This document shows positions 1-7,845 of a stretch of 64,000 bases of DNA, piece by piece (positions within the stretch are counted from its first letter, which is position 1; every line of letters starts with the position of its first letter). The position numbers and the translations under genes are program-made. The DNA comes from Allorhizobium undicola ORS 992 = ATCC 700741. GTDB lineage: Bacteria > Pseudomonadota > Alphaproteobacteria > Rhizobiales > Rhizobiaceae. Below the pieces are notes generated by a model that was not told where the DNA came from, ran no database searches, and saw nothing but the letters and a program-made list of their open reading frames with translations. The stretch spans positions 1 to 64,000 of the forward strand of contig NZ_JHXQ01000017.1 of assembly GCF_000621665.1 (NCBI RefSeq). Reading direction: 5' to 3'.

Positions 1-16
1 TCGGATGCTTCGTCAT
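1..16 (-). CDS. Possible 5' end of a gene leaving the window
   Basis: On the minus strand an ATG at 16-14 is preceded by AGGAG (complement of 24-28) with a 7-nt gap, which is good ribosome-binding-site spacing. Only five codons (M-T-K-H-P) lie inside the window, so no product can be named. The ribosome-binding site overlaps the palindrome at 25-44, which would suit a gene controlled by a factor binding that palindrome. This rests on a start signal alone and could be chance. Confidence 0.3.
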
Positions 17-24
17 AGGACTAC

Positions 25-44
25 TCCTAGTGTTTGCACTAGGA
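25..44. promoter_or_regulatory. 8-bp inverted repeat over the edge gene's RBS
   Basis: TCCTAGTG at 25-32 and CACTAGGA at 37-44 are perfect 8-bp arms around a 4-nt spacer. The repeat overlaps the AGGAG of the putative minus-strand gene ending at position 1. It could be an operator or an mRNA hairpin masking the ribosome-binding site. It is not part of the adjacent IS66 coding sequence. Confidence 0.35.
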
Positions 45-90
45 CTTCCGATGTTCCCATCAACATCGCAAGACGGCCATCACCGGGGGC

Positions 91-1680
91 TTACGTATAA
101 CTCCACGGCATGAGTGCATCGAGATTGCAGCTCGGCCAGCCGTTGGCGATGCGCTCGAGGGTCAGGGTGAGCCAGGCCTGCGGATCGACGTTGTTCATCT
201 TTGCGGTCTGAAGGAGCGTGGCGATTGTTGCCCATGTCCTTCCACCGCCATCGCTGCCGGCGAAGAGGCTATTCTTTCTGGTAATTGTCTGGGGCCGGAT
301 TGCACGCTCGACGATGTTGGAGTCGAGCTCGATGTGGCCGTCGGTGAGGAAGTGCTCGAAGATGGAGCGACGCGAGGTGACATAGCGGATCGCCTCGGCG
401 AGCTTCGACTTGCCGGAGATCCGCGGTAGGGTCTTCTGCCAGAGGGCGAAGAGCTCGTTGACGACCGCAGCAGATGTCGCCTGGCGCGCCGCGACACGGA
501 CGTCAGGGCTTTGACCGCGGGCCGCTGCTTCCACCTCCCAGAGCTTTGCCATCAGTTCCACCGTCTCGGTGGCGATCCTGGAGCTGTCCGAAGCATACAG
601 CTCGTAGAACTTGCGCCTGCTATGGGACCAGCAGCCGGCCAGTATCACGCCATCATTGCCGCCGGCGGATCGGGCCAGCTTGTTATAGGCACCATGCCCG
701 TCCACCTGAAGGATACCGCGATAGCCACTCATATGCCGGGCGACACGATCGCCAGCGCGGCTATCTTCGAACCGATAGGCGACCATCGGCGGACCACTGC
801 CACCGAAGGGTCTGTCATCCCGGGCATAAGCCCATAGCCAGGCCGTCTTGGCCGATCCGGATCCGGGCGCGAGTGTTGGCAACGTCGTCTCGTCAGCGAA
901 GATGCGCTCCGCCTACTTGATCTCGGCGAGGATGTAGTCGGCCAGGATGTCGAGCTCAAAGCCGAGCTTGCCCATCCATTGGGCCATCAGCTTCCGGTCA
1001 AGCTCGACTTTGTCACGGGCATAGATTGCCTCCTGCCGATAGAGCGGAAGGCCATCGGCATACTTCGAGACCGCAATCTGGGCGAGAAGCGCTTCCGTCG
1101 GAATGCCGCCCTCGATGATATGCGCGGGCGCGGCTGCCTGAATGACGCCGTCTTCGTTTTTGAAGGCATACTTTGGCCGGCGGGTGACGATGACGCGGAA
1201 CTTCGCCGGCACGACGTCCAGCCGCTCCGAGACGTCCTCTCCGATCAGCACCTTCTGTTTGCCGACATGCTCGGACAGTTCGTCTGGCTCGATCACGACT
1301 TCGACCCGTTCCAGATGAGGTGCAAAGCCCTTGCGTGGCCGGGGTGCACGTTTCCCATCGGGATGGGTGACGCTCTTGTTCACCTGGGCTCGGATTGCAG
1401 CAATCCCGGTCTCGATCTCCTCGAAGACAAAAGCCTGCTGCTCATCATCCATGCCTGAAGGCCCTAGCTTTTCCGATCGCCGGCCAAAGCGGGCGCGATC
1501 GAAGGCTTTCAGGATCTGCGTCAGTCGTTCGATGCGCTCATCGGCATCGGCGTTTCGTTCCTTGAGATCTGCAACCTCGCTCTCGAGAGCATCGGCCCGC
1601 GCCGCCTTGTCGGCCATGGCAAGGACCATGGCCTTCAGGGTCTCTACATCATCCGGGAGCTGCAAATCCGGCGGCGTCAT
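91..1680 (-). pseudogene. tnpC: IS66 transposase TnpC, interrupted by an amber codon
   Basis: This is the DDE transposase of the IS66 element. The N-terminal part (913-1680) holds a coiled-coil leader, the R-F-G-R-R-S-E-K motif and the IS66 zinc-finger/central region. The C-terminal part (to 91) carries the catalytic-core tail, including D-S-N-I-V-E-R-A-I-R-P. The two halves lie in the same frame and are separated only by TAG at 915-913. Coding continues straight through as A-E-R-I-F-A-D-E-T, typical of the family, so the lesion is a single nonsense change (probably CAG to TAG). No frameshift is needed. Without suppression the product would be a 255-residue fragment lacking most of the catalytic domain. 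Confidence 0.9.
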
Positions 1681-1753
1681 GAGGCTGACCTGAGCACATT
1701 TTGCTCCGGTTTTCCTGCCCTTTCATGCGGCTGATTCATTTCGCCGCAGGCCT

Positions 1754-2202
1754 TTACCCAACAATCTCCGGCGGCTTTACCGCCACCGGGCGGACCCGTT
1801 TCCAGTCCATGCCATCAACCAGCGCCATGAGCTGGGCATGGTTGAGCTGCACCCGGTTATGCCCGATCCGCGGCCAGCAGAACTGCGCCTTTTCCAGCCG
1901 CTTGGAATAGAGACAGACACCCGATCCATCCCACCAGACGATCTTGACCCGGTCGGCCCGCTTCGCCCGGAAGACATACAGCGCCGTGCGTTTTATCAAA
2001 CGCACAAAAGACGCTGTAACACTTTAAATCTGCTGCATAATTTTCACCTTAAATCGATTCCGATTTAAGGAATTATGCAGTAGAGCGAGCCGTTGAACGG
2101 ATCACTGCCGGCATCACGCACCAGCGACAGCAAGCTGTCCGGTCCCTTGCGGAAGTCGATGGGATGGCTGGCGAGGAAGACCTTTACACCTGCGGGGATC
2201 AT
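1754..2202 (-). pseudogene. tnpB: IS66 accessory protein TnpB, split by Bru-RS
   Basis: TnpB (IS66 Orf2) is a ~115-residue accessory protein of unknown biochemical role needed for transposition. The start is ATG at 2202, overlapping the tnpA stop as ATGA, and the first 40 codons run to 2083 (M-I-P-A-G-V-K-V-F-L-A to F-N-G-S-L). The Bru-RS copy at 1977-2082 follows, and coding resumes as Y-V-F-R-A-K-R-A-D-R-V-K to the stop at 1754. Removing the 104-bp insert restores an uninterrupted 114-codon gene. A GTG inside the repeat (2005) gives a chimeric 83-codon open frame, which is unlikely to be functional. Confidence 0.9.
1977..2082 (+). repeat. Bru-RS palindromic repeat, copy 1 (in tnpB)
   Basis: A 106-bp element counting both flanking TA dinucleotides (1977-1978 and 2081-2082). 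Hairpin A runs from CAGCGCCGTGCG to GACGCTGTA. Hairpin B runs from CTGCATAATT to AATTATGCAG, with an inner 10-bp stem CCTTAAATCG/CGATTTAAGG around ATTC. It interrupts tnpB codon 41 (TAT), and deleting one TA plus the element restores the reading frame. That defines the insertion exactly as TA to TA-element-TA. Confidence 0.92.
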
Positions 2203-2585
2203 GCGGAGCGAACCGCCCGGATCACGCGCTGCAGATGAGCCTCGTCAGCATCGACGGGAGCGCGCACGACGACATCGCCAATGACGATTTCGACGCCGGA
2301 GGCGGGGCCAGGTGCGGCGCTCTGCGGTTCAACTGCCGGCGCTGTCTGTCCAGGCTCCTCACTCGCCAACAGTTCTCTGCGCCAGCGGTAGAGTTGAGAC
2401 GGCAGGATCCCAATCTGCCGCGCGATTGCCGATATGTTCACACCGGGCTGACAGGCCTGCTCAACCGCTGTGGCCTTGAATTCGCCGGACCAGAACCGCC
2501 GCAACTGGCGCGGCGACCCGTCAAGGCGATCGGGCACAGCCTCGATCATTCGCATCAACCCAAGGCTAGCCGCAGGCCTAGACAT
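2199..2585 (-). CDS. tnpA: IS66 accessory protein TnpA (helix-turn-helix)
   Basis: A 128-residue protein with an IS3/IS66-type helix-turn-helix in its middle: F-K-A-T-A-V-E-Q-A followed by I-S-A-I-A-R-Q-I-G-I and L-Y-R-W-R-R-E-L. It is the first gene of the IS66 operon and its TGA overlaps the tnpB ATG. It is the only one of the three genes still intact. The start could instead be one of the internal methionines at residues 11 or 13, since the first ten residues are not needed for the fold. Confidence 0.85.
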   Translation of the reverse strand: MSRPAASLGLMRMIEAVPDRLDGSPRQLRRFWSGEFKATAVEQACQPGVNISAIARQIGILPSQLYRWRRELLASEEPGQTAPAVEPQSAAPGPASGVEIVIGDVVVRAPVDADEAHLQRVIRAVRSA

Positions 2586-2670
2586 AGATCCTCACATTCA
2601 GAGAACTCGTACCTCCGTAATACCCTGCCCTGCATAACTCACGCCAGATGGGGGTTCCTTGCCGCTTAAC

Positions 2671-2871
2671 GTAAAGATCGTAATCTCACAACGACCGCAG
2701 CGCGTTGCTCCACTCGATATCGACGAAGAAATGTACAAGTGGCGGCACCTGATTGAAAACTACTTTCAAAAGCATAGCTATGCGGTCCGACAAGAGAGAC
2801 ACATCCTGTGCGGCTATGATCAATCTATGTGCCTCACTCATCAATTCAAAATGAATGTCCACACATTCTAA
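2671..2871 (+). pseudogene. 3' remnant of an IS5-like DDE transposase
   Basis: The translated stretch reads A-P-L-D-I-D-E-E-M-Y-K-W-R-H-L-I-E-N-Y-F-Q-K. This is the C-terminal Y-[KR]-x-R-H-x-I-E-N-x-F signature of IS5-family (IS1031/IS427-type) transposases, whose last catalytic Glu is the E of I-E-N. After it the family pattern (R-R-I-A-T-R-Y-D-K) is only dimly visible before the sequence loses similarity. No 5' part remains: the remnant starts right where the IS66 element appears to end, so IS66 may have landed in or beside it. It lies only a few bases from the pheA stop. Confidence 0.65.
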
Positions 2872-3716
2872 AGCCTTCCACGCATGGCATGGGCCTTGTA
2901 AACGCCAAGGATACGGACTTTTTCCGAGAAGAAGCGGAGCTCCTCCAGCGCGCGCTTCACCGGGGCGTCTTCCGGATGACCTTCGATATCGGCATAGAAT
3001 TGCGTTGCCACGAAGCGCCCGCCGATCTGATAGCTTTCCAGTTTCGTCATGTTCACGCCATTGGTGGCAAAACCGCCCATGGCTTTGTAAAGTGCGGCTG
3101 GAATATTGCGCACGTTGAACACGAAGGTGGTGATGAACCGCTCTTCTTCGGACTGGCGTTTCAGTTCAACCTCATCGCGAGACAGGATGACGAAGCGCGT
3201 TATGTTGTTTTCCGAATCCTCGACATTTTCCGCCAGGATGTCCAGCCCGTAAAGCGAGGCGGCAAGGCGCGGGGCAAGTGCTGCCATGCTGCGGTCGCCC
3301 TTTTCGGCAACCTGCCTTGCGGCTCCCGCCGTATCGCCTGCCACCACGGCCTTCCAGCCATGGCTGCGGATAATCTTCCGGCATTGTCCAAGCGCGTGGA
3401 TATGGCTGTGAACCGTCTTGATTTCATCGGTCTTGACGCCCGGCAGCACCATGAGCTGAAAACGGATCGGCATGAAATATTCGCCCACGATATGCAGGCG
3501 TGACAGCGGAAGCAGATAGTGAATATCGGCGACCCGCCCGGCAAGCGTGTTTTCAATCGGGATCATCGCCAGATCGGCATCGCCGTTTTCCAGTGCGGTA
3601 AAGGCATCCTCGAAAGTCGGGCAGGGCAGCGGCTCCATCGCGGGAAACATGTCCCGGCAGGCCATGTCGGAATTGGCGCCGTGGTCGCCCTGAAAGGAAA
3701 TCTTCTGCATGGTCAT
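2868..3716 (-). CDS. pheA: Prephenate dehydratase
   Basis: Converts prephenate to phenylpyruvate, the committed step of phenylalanine synthesis, in the cytoplasm. The 282-residue protein has a PDT domain at about 5-180, with the catalytic T-R-F triplet at 173-175. A C-terminal ACT domain at about 195-275 is the phenylalanine-sensing allosteric module; its E-S-Y-Q-I-G-G (227-233) takes the place of the classical ESRP motif. It is a monofunctional enzyme, with no chorismate mutase domain. It lies 9 nt downstream of kdsB on the same strand, so the two are probably co-transcribed. ATG at residue 3 is an alternative start. Confidence 0.95.
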   Translation of the reverse strand: MTMQKISFQGDHGANSDMACRDMFPAMEPLPCPTFEDAFTALENGDADLAMIPIENTLAGRVADIHYLLPLSRLHIVGEYFMPIRFQLMVLPGVKTDEIKTVHSHIHALGQCRKIIRSHGWKAVVAGDTAGAARQVAEKGDRSMAALAPRLAASLYGLDILAENVEDSENNITRFVILSRDEVELKRQSEEERFITTFVFNVRNIPAALYKAMGGFATNGVNMTKLESYQIGGRFVATQFYADIEGHPEDAPVKRALEELRFFSEKVRILGVYKAHAMRGRL

Positions 3717-3725
3717 AGTGTGTCC

Positions 3726-4475
3726 TCAGCAACCGGAGAGCAGGGTGCGGGCCTTTTCGAGATCGGCGGCCGTATCGACGCCGAGCGGAACCGTTTTCAC
3801 GATCTCCGCGTCGATGCGCATTCCTGCCTCCAGAGCCCGGAGTTGTTCGAGGGATTCCCGCTTTTCCAGCACGGAAGGTGCCAGCTTGACGAAACGCTCC
3901 AGGGCGGCGCGGCGATAAGCATAAAGTCCGATATGGTGGTAAAGCGGCCCGTGGCCGTGCGGTGCGGTGGCGCGGGTGAAATAAAGCGCCCTCAGGCGGG
4001 AGTCGGAGAGTGGAGAGCCCACGACCTTCACGACATTGGGGTTGGTCTTTTCCGCCTCGTCCTCGATTTCCACGGTCAGCGTTGCAATGTCCACCGCAGG
4101 ATCCTCAAGCGGATTGAGGGCCGCGCGGATAATTTGCGGATCGATTGTCGGCAGATCGCCCTGAACATTGACGATGATTTGCGCCTCTGCCTGCGGATCC
4201 GCCCTGGTCAGGGCCTCGAAGATGCGGTCCGACCCGGACTGGTGGTCCGGGGAGGTCATCACCACGTCGAAACCGGCGTCGCGGACGGTATCGAATACCT
4301 GCTGATCGTCCACGGCCACGATGACGCGCCCGATTTGCGCTTCGGCTGCGCGCCGCGCCACCTGTACGATCATCGGCAGGCCGGCAATGTCGGCCAGCGG
4401 CTTGCCCGGCAGCCGGGTGGATGCCATGCGGGCGGGAATGAGAACGAGCGTATGCGACAGGGTTTTATCGGGCAT
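3726..4475 (-). CDS. kdsB: 3-deoxy-manno-octulosonate cytidylyltransferase
   Basis: Activates Kdo with CTP to CMP-Kdo for the lipopolysaccharide inner core. The nucleotidyltransferase signature [15 protein letters not shown] lies at the N-terminus, followed by D-A-G-F-D-V-V-M-T and G-S-D-R-I-F-E-A. The start is set at 4475, giving 249 residues: it matches the family length and is preceded by AAAGGCG. An upstream in-frame start at 4547 would add 24 residues with no similarity. It is the first gene of the kdsB-pheA pair, and its promoter must lie in the 312-bp divergent interval shared with the cytochrome gene. Confidence 0.96.
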   Translation of the reverse strand: MPDKTLSHTLVLIPARMASTRLPGKPLADIAGLPMIVQVARRAAEAQIGRVIVAVDDQQVFDTVRDAGFDVVMTSPDHQSGSDRIFEALTRADPQAEAQIIVNVQGDLPTIDPQIIRAALNPLEDPAVDIATLTVEIEDEAEKTNPNVVKVVGSPLSDSRLRALYFTRATAPHGHGPLYHHIGLYAYRRAALERFVKLAPSVLEKRESLEQLRALEAGMRIDAEIVKTVPLGVDTAADLEKARTLLSGC

Positions 4476-4787
4476 GAATTCGCCTTTGAAAGCAGGGTCT
4501 GTAAACGGCAAATGCGCTGCAAGTGGGGGAACATAATCCGGTTGCAACTGTCAAGTAAAAGTCTTAGCCTTTTCATCAGCAGATTCTGTTGGAGGCCTTT
4601 TGATGGAAGGGGCAGCGGCCGTTGATGGCGCTCTTTTCAGGGGGAATTTGTTTTTCTTCGCCTGCGCTTCCTTGAAAACGGCTCGAGGGCAGAATGTCGC
4701 AGCGTCAAGGGGCCTGGAATGCTGTAACGCTGTGGAGGAGGCTTGTCCGATTATGATGTTTGCGGACTGCATGGGGAGCAATCACCA
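4476..4787. promoter_or_regulatory. Divergent promoter region, kdsB / cytochrome c
   Basis: A 312-bp interval between divergent genes, which must hold the promoters for kdsB-pheA (leftward) and the cytochrome gene (rightward). I see the kdsB ribosome-binding site AAAGGCG and, before 4788, GGGGAG. I found no clear operator palindrome or convincing small gene. Confidence 0.5.
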
Positions 4788-5342
4788 ATGAATTCATACA
4801 TGAATATGGGCGCGGGCGCGTTGCTGGGCACGATCCTGGTGCTGATGACCGTATCGCTGGCGTCGGAAAGCATTTTTCATGCGCCAAAGCCTGAAAAGGA
4901 AGGTTACGCAATCGCCGCTGCCGAGGCGCCTGCGGCTGGCGGTGGCGGGGCTGCGGCGCCTGCGGCCGAAGTGCCGGTGGCGCAGCTTCTGGCCAAGGGC
5001 GATGCAAAGGCTGGCGAAGCCGTGTTCAAGAAATGCACGAGCTGTCATAACGCCGAGAAGGGCGGTCCAAACAAGGTCGGACCGAACCTTTGGGGCGTTG
5101 TCGAAAGACCGGTTGCCAGCCATGAAGGCTTCTCCTATTCGGCAGCCCTCAAGGATTTTTCCAAGGGCGGCGCCGAGAAGTGGACCTTCGAAAACCTGAA
5201 CCACTTCCTGCATGGGCCGAAGAAATTCGTGCCGGGTACGGCCATGGGCTTTGCAGGTCTGCCGAAGGACGAGGATCGCGCCAACCTTCTGGTTTATCTG
5301 CATAATCAGTCGGATAGTCCGGCAGCGCTTCCCACGCCGTAA
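4788..5342 (+). CDS. Membrane-anchored class I cytochrome c (CycM-like)
   Basis: A c-type cytochrome for periplasmic electron transfer, most like the rhizobial membrane-bound CycM/c552 group that feeds aa3-type oxidase. The N-terminus (about residues 7-25) is an uncleaved hydrophobic anchor. An Ala/Gly/Pro-rich linker (41-66) follows, then the haem domain with C-T-S-C-H at 83-87, the G-P-N-L-W-G motif at about 98-103 and the axial methionine M153 in G-T-A-M-G. The start at 4788 is chosen because GGGGAG precedes it and the anchor begins directly after; an in-frame TTG at 4743 is rejected. A strong intrinsic terminator follows at once. Confidence 0.92.
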   Translation: MNSYMNMGAGALLGTILVLMTVSLASESIFHAPKPEKEGYAIAAAEAPAAGGGGAAAPAAEVPVAQLLAKGDAKAGEAVFKKCTSCHNAEKGGPNKVGPNLWGVVERPVASHEGFSYSAALKDFSKGGAEKWTFENLNHFLHGPKKFVPGTAMGFAGLPKDEDRANLLVYLHNQSDSPAALPTP

Positions 5343-5354
5343 TTGATGTTTCAT

Positions 5355-5380
5355 GCCCCCGGCCTTCACCGGGGGCTTTT
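5355..5380 (+). terminator. Rho-independent terminator after the cytochrome gene
   Basis: GCCCCCGG (5355-5362), a 6-nt loop and CCGGGGGC (5369-5376) form a perfect 8-bp GC-rich stem followed by TTTT. It begins 12 nt after the cytochrome stop. Confidence 0.9.
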
Positions 5381-5442
5381 ATGCGCCGTGCCTTTTGTCA
5401 AAGGCGCAAAGAGTGCTGCAACCTTGGGAAAATCTCACCGCA

Positions 5443-6702
5443 TCAGGCTTCGTCGAAGGGCTGATCGCTGCACAGTCTGTTGCGGCCACGGCTCTTTGCC
5501 AGATAGAGCATCTGGTCCGCGGCGTTGAGCTGGTTATCGAGTGGCTCATCCGGTGCGAGTTTCACCACGCCGATCGAAGCGGTAATCCTGATCGGACCTT
5601 TGGCATGGTCCAGAGCCATTCCCTGAATGTCGCTCAGGAGTGCCTGGGCGATGGCAATCGCGCCGTCGCGGTCGGTTTTCATGAAGAGCAGCGCGAATTC
5701 CTCGCCGCCAATTCGGGCGGCCAGATAGCGGCCTTCGCTTTGGCCTTTTGCCAGAAGGCTGGCGACCGCTTTCAGCACCCTGTCGCCCGTTTCATGGCCG
5801 TAGGTGTCGTTGAGCGATTTGAAGTGGTCAATATCGAGAATGGCGATGGCGCCCTTCGTGCCGCTGGCGAGAAAATTTTCGGCGCGTTCGAAAAACAGGC
5901 GCCTGTTATAGAGCGAAGTCAGAAAATCCCGCTCCGCCATGTAACGCAGGCGTTTCAGTTGCAGAAGGGTTTCGACGTTGTTGTTGATCCGGCATTGCAA
6001 TTCCTCGGGCAGGAATGGCCGGTAGATGAAATCCGATGCGCCTGCTTTCAGAAAGGAGGCCGACAGCCGCCGGTCCGTGGATGCGGAAACGCCGATGATG
6101 CGCAGCCGGTCAGAGCCATAGATCGTTTTGATTGTTTGGGTCAGTTCGTAACCGTCCATATCCGGCATGAAGTAATCGGTCACGACGAGCTCTATGGCCG
6201 GATTGCCGCCGAGAATTCTCAATGCTTCCTTTCCCGTTGAGGCTTCGAAAACAAGGAAATTCTGGCCTTTCAAAAAGCTCGAAAGTTCCGACCGCGACGT
6301 CTTCATGTCATCGACGACAAGAATGGCGGTGGACCGATTGTTGATGACGCGAACCACGCAGGTTGCGACCTTTTCAACCGACGTCACCCCGTCCTTGACG
6401 ATATAATCAACCAGCCGACGCGAGGCGTAATTCTTGACCAGATCGTCGATAACCGAGGCCGAGAACAGCACGGTGGGGATGTTTTTCGAGCAAAGCAGAT
6501 TGAGGATCTCTCCGTTCGGGGCATCCGGCAGGTTCATGCCGGTGATGGCCACGGTGAAGTCCTGGCTTTGCAGGGCGCTTTCTGCCTCTGAATGGCTGCG
6601 GCAATGCACAATCTCGGCAGAGACCGACTTTTGCAGATGGCTCATGAGCAGCGCCGACATGGCAGGCGAATCTTCGATGAGCAGAATACGGGGCTCGGAC
6701 AA
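5443..6702 (-). CDS. Two-receiver GGDEF response regulator (diguanylate cyclase)
   Basis: A PleD-like architecture of 419 residues: receiver 1 (about 5-120), receiver 2 (about 126-245) and GGDEF (about 255-412). The cyclase active site is G-G-E-E-F at 332-336, with the D-I-D-H-F-K-S-L-N-D-T-Y-G-H metal/nucleotide segment at 290-303, so c-di-GMP synthesis from two GTP is expected. Receiver 2 keeps its phospho-acceptor D176 but has R228 where the conserved lysine is usual. Receiver 1 has G55 at the phospho-acceptor position and should not be phosphorylated. The residues before GGEEF (323-326, E-G-R-Y) do not form the R-x-x-D inhibitory site, so product feedback is probably absent. It stands alone, with no adjacent kinase. 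Confidence 0.9.
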   Translation of the reverse strand: MSEPRILLIEDSPAMSALLMSHLQKSVSAEIVHCRSHSEAESALQSQDFTVAITGMNLPDAPNGEILNLLCSKNIPTVLFSASVIDDLVKNYASRRLVDYIVKDGVTSVEKVATCVVRVINNRSTAILVVDDMKTSRSELSSFLKGQNFLVFEASTGKEALRILGGNPAIELVVTDYFMPDMDGYELTQTIKTIYGSDRLRIIGVSASTDRRLSASFLKAGASDFIYRPFLPEELQCRINNNVETLLQLKRLRYMAERDFLTSLYNRRLFFERAENFLASGTKGAIAILDIDHFKSLNDTYGHETGDRVLKAVASLLAKGQSEGRYLAARIGGEEFALLFMKTDRDGAIAIAQALLSDIQGMALDHAKGPIRITASIGVVKLAPDEPLDNQLNAADQMLYLAKSRGRNRLCSDQPFDEA

Positions 6703-7065
6703 TTCTTATCTCTTCGGGGCTCTGCTTGCAGCCTTGGCGGTCCATCATGAAAGACACGCCATGGCGGCAAGATTGGTTTCACAGGCCTGCCTTGCCCAAA
6801 CTGCTTGCGTTGTACCCGTGGTGTCGCGCGGGAGCGGAAGAAGCCGAGGCCCCGATATAATATAGGGAAATTATTTTTAAGCGGTTTATGAAGTTACAGC
6901 GCCGTGCGTTTTAACAAACGCACAAAGGATGCTGTAACACTTTGAAGATGCTGCATAATTTTCACCTTAAATCGATTCCGATTTAAGGAATTATGCAGTA
7001 GGGCGGCCTGCGTTTCAGGCTTTTGTTTTTCCATCGCAACAGCATGGAATTTGACCTTCGCTACC
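6703..7065. other. Intergenic stretch with an upstream region and Bru-RS copy 2
   Basis: The left 190 bp must hold the promoter of the GGDEF gene. The middle is Bru-RS copy 2 (6895-7000). The right 65 bp lead to the stop of the ABC operon. An AT-rich patch at about 6856-6895 precedes the repeat. I see no supported gene. Confidence 0.5.
6895..7000 (+). repeat. Bru-RS palindromic repeat, copy 2
   Basis: A 106-bp element bounded by TA at 6895-6896 and 6999-7000, in the same orientation as copy 1. Hairpin A is CAGCGCCGTGCG to GATGCTGTA and hairpin B CTGCATAATT to AATTATGCAG. It lies between the promoter side of the GGDEF gene and the 3' end of the peptide ABC operon, where its hairpins could help stop transcription. 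Confidence 0.9.
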
Positions 7066-7845
7066 TCAGGGCAGGGCTTCTATCGACCCGGCGTTGTGCG
7101 GCTTTTCCCACAGCAGTGCGGATTGAAAAAGCAGCCGTGAATAGGGGTGATGGGTTATTCCGCGCTCAAGCTCCGTTCGTGTCAGTTCATCGACGAAGGC
7201 GCCGTTCTGCATCACCAGAACCCGGTCGCACATGTGGGCGATGACAGCGAGATCGTGGCTGACCAGAACATAGGTCAGTGCGCGCTCCCCGCGCAGGTCG
7301 CAAAGCAGGTTGAGAACTTCCGCCTGCACCGAAACATCGAGCGCCGAGGTCGGTTCGTCCAGCAGCAGAATTTGTGGCTCGAGCATAAGCGCCCTTGCAA
7401 TCGCCACGCGCTGGCGCTGTCCGCCGGAAAGCTGGTGGGGAAAGCGCTCACCAAAGGCGGCTGGCAGTCCAACCTGTTGCAGGGCCTGGCCCACAAGCTC
7501 GAAACCCGTTCCTTTCCCCATGGCGCGGATCGGCTCGGCCAGCACGCGCTCTATGCGATGGCGCGGATGAATGGAGCCATAGGGATCCTGAAACACCATT
7601 TGCGCCAGCATGAGTTCGGCGCGTGTGCGCTCCTGGCCAACGTTCTGGCCAGCCAATTGGATTTCACCCTGCCAATGCCTGTCGAGGCCTGCCAGCGAGC
7701 GCAGCACAGTGGATTTACCGCAGCCGGATTCCCCGACAATGCCAAGCGTTTCGCCCTTGGCGACGGCAAAGGAAACGGATTTCACCACCTCGCGGCGTTG
7801 CGCACCGCGGCCAAAGGCCACCGAAAGGTTTCTAACGTCAATCAT
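7066..7845 (-). CDS. Peptide-type ABC transporter ATPase (DppF/OppF-like)
   Basis: One of two ATPases energising the dipeptide/nickel-type importer encoded upstream. The 259-residue protein has Walker A G-E-S-G-C-G-K-S-T at 39-47, the signature L-S-G-G-Q-R-Q-R-V-A at about 152-161 and Walker B L-L-L-D-E-P at about 175. Its ATG overlaps the TGA of the preceding ATPase gene. It is the last gene of the operon and lacks the long C-terminal oligopeptide domain of many OppF proteins, though the tail H-H-P-Y-S-R-L-L is the usual start of that region. Confidence 0.9.
   Translation of the reverse strand: MIDVRNLSVAFGRGAQRREVVKSVSFAVAKGETLGIVGESGCGKSTVLRSLAGLDRHWQGEIQLAGQNVGQERTRAELMLAQMVFQDPYGSIHPRHRIERVLAEPIRAMGKGTGFELVGQALQQVGLPAAFGERFPHQLSGGQRQRVAIARALMLEPQILLLDEPTSALDVSVQAEVLNLLCDLRGERALTYVLVSHDLAVIAHMCDRVLVMQNGAFVDELTRTELERGITHHPYSRLLFQSALLWEKPHNAGSIEALP

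Larger units (their letters stand above)
91..2670 (-). mobile_element. Decayed IS66-family insertion sequence
   Basis: The tnpA-tnpB-tnpC order of the IS66 family is present on the minus strand, with tnpA at the right. tnpC has an in-frame stop and tnpB is split by a Bru-RS copy, so the element should not move by itself. A possible right terminus is at 2670, where the outward reading starts GTTAAGCGGC, close to the GTAAGCG ends usual in IS66. I could not find a matching left inverted repeat in 1-90, so the left end is either truncated or outside what I can resolve. The flanking 8-bp duplication expected for IS66 is therefore not verifiable here. Confidence 0.8.

Noticed and set aside
1754..2005. 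GTG-started 83-codon TnpB-like frame beginning inside Bru-RS
   Set aside because: Its first codons come from the repeat. It is the 3' part of interrupted tnpB, not a new gene, so it is included in the tnpB pseudogene.
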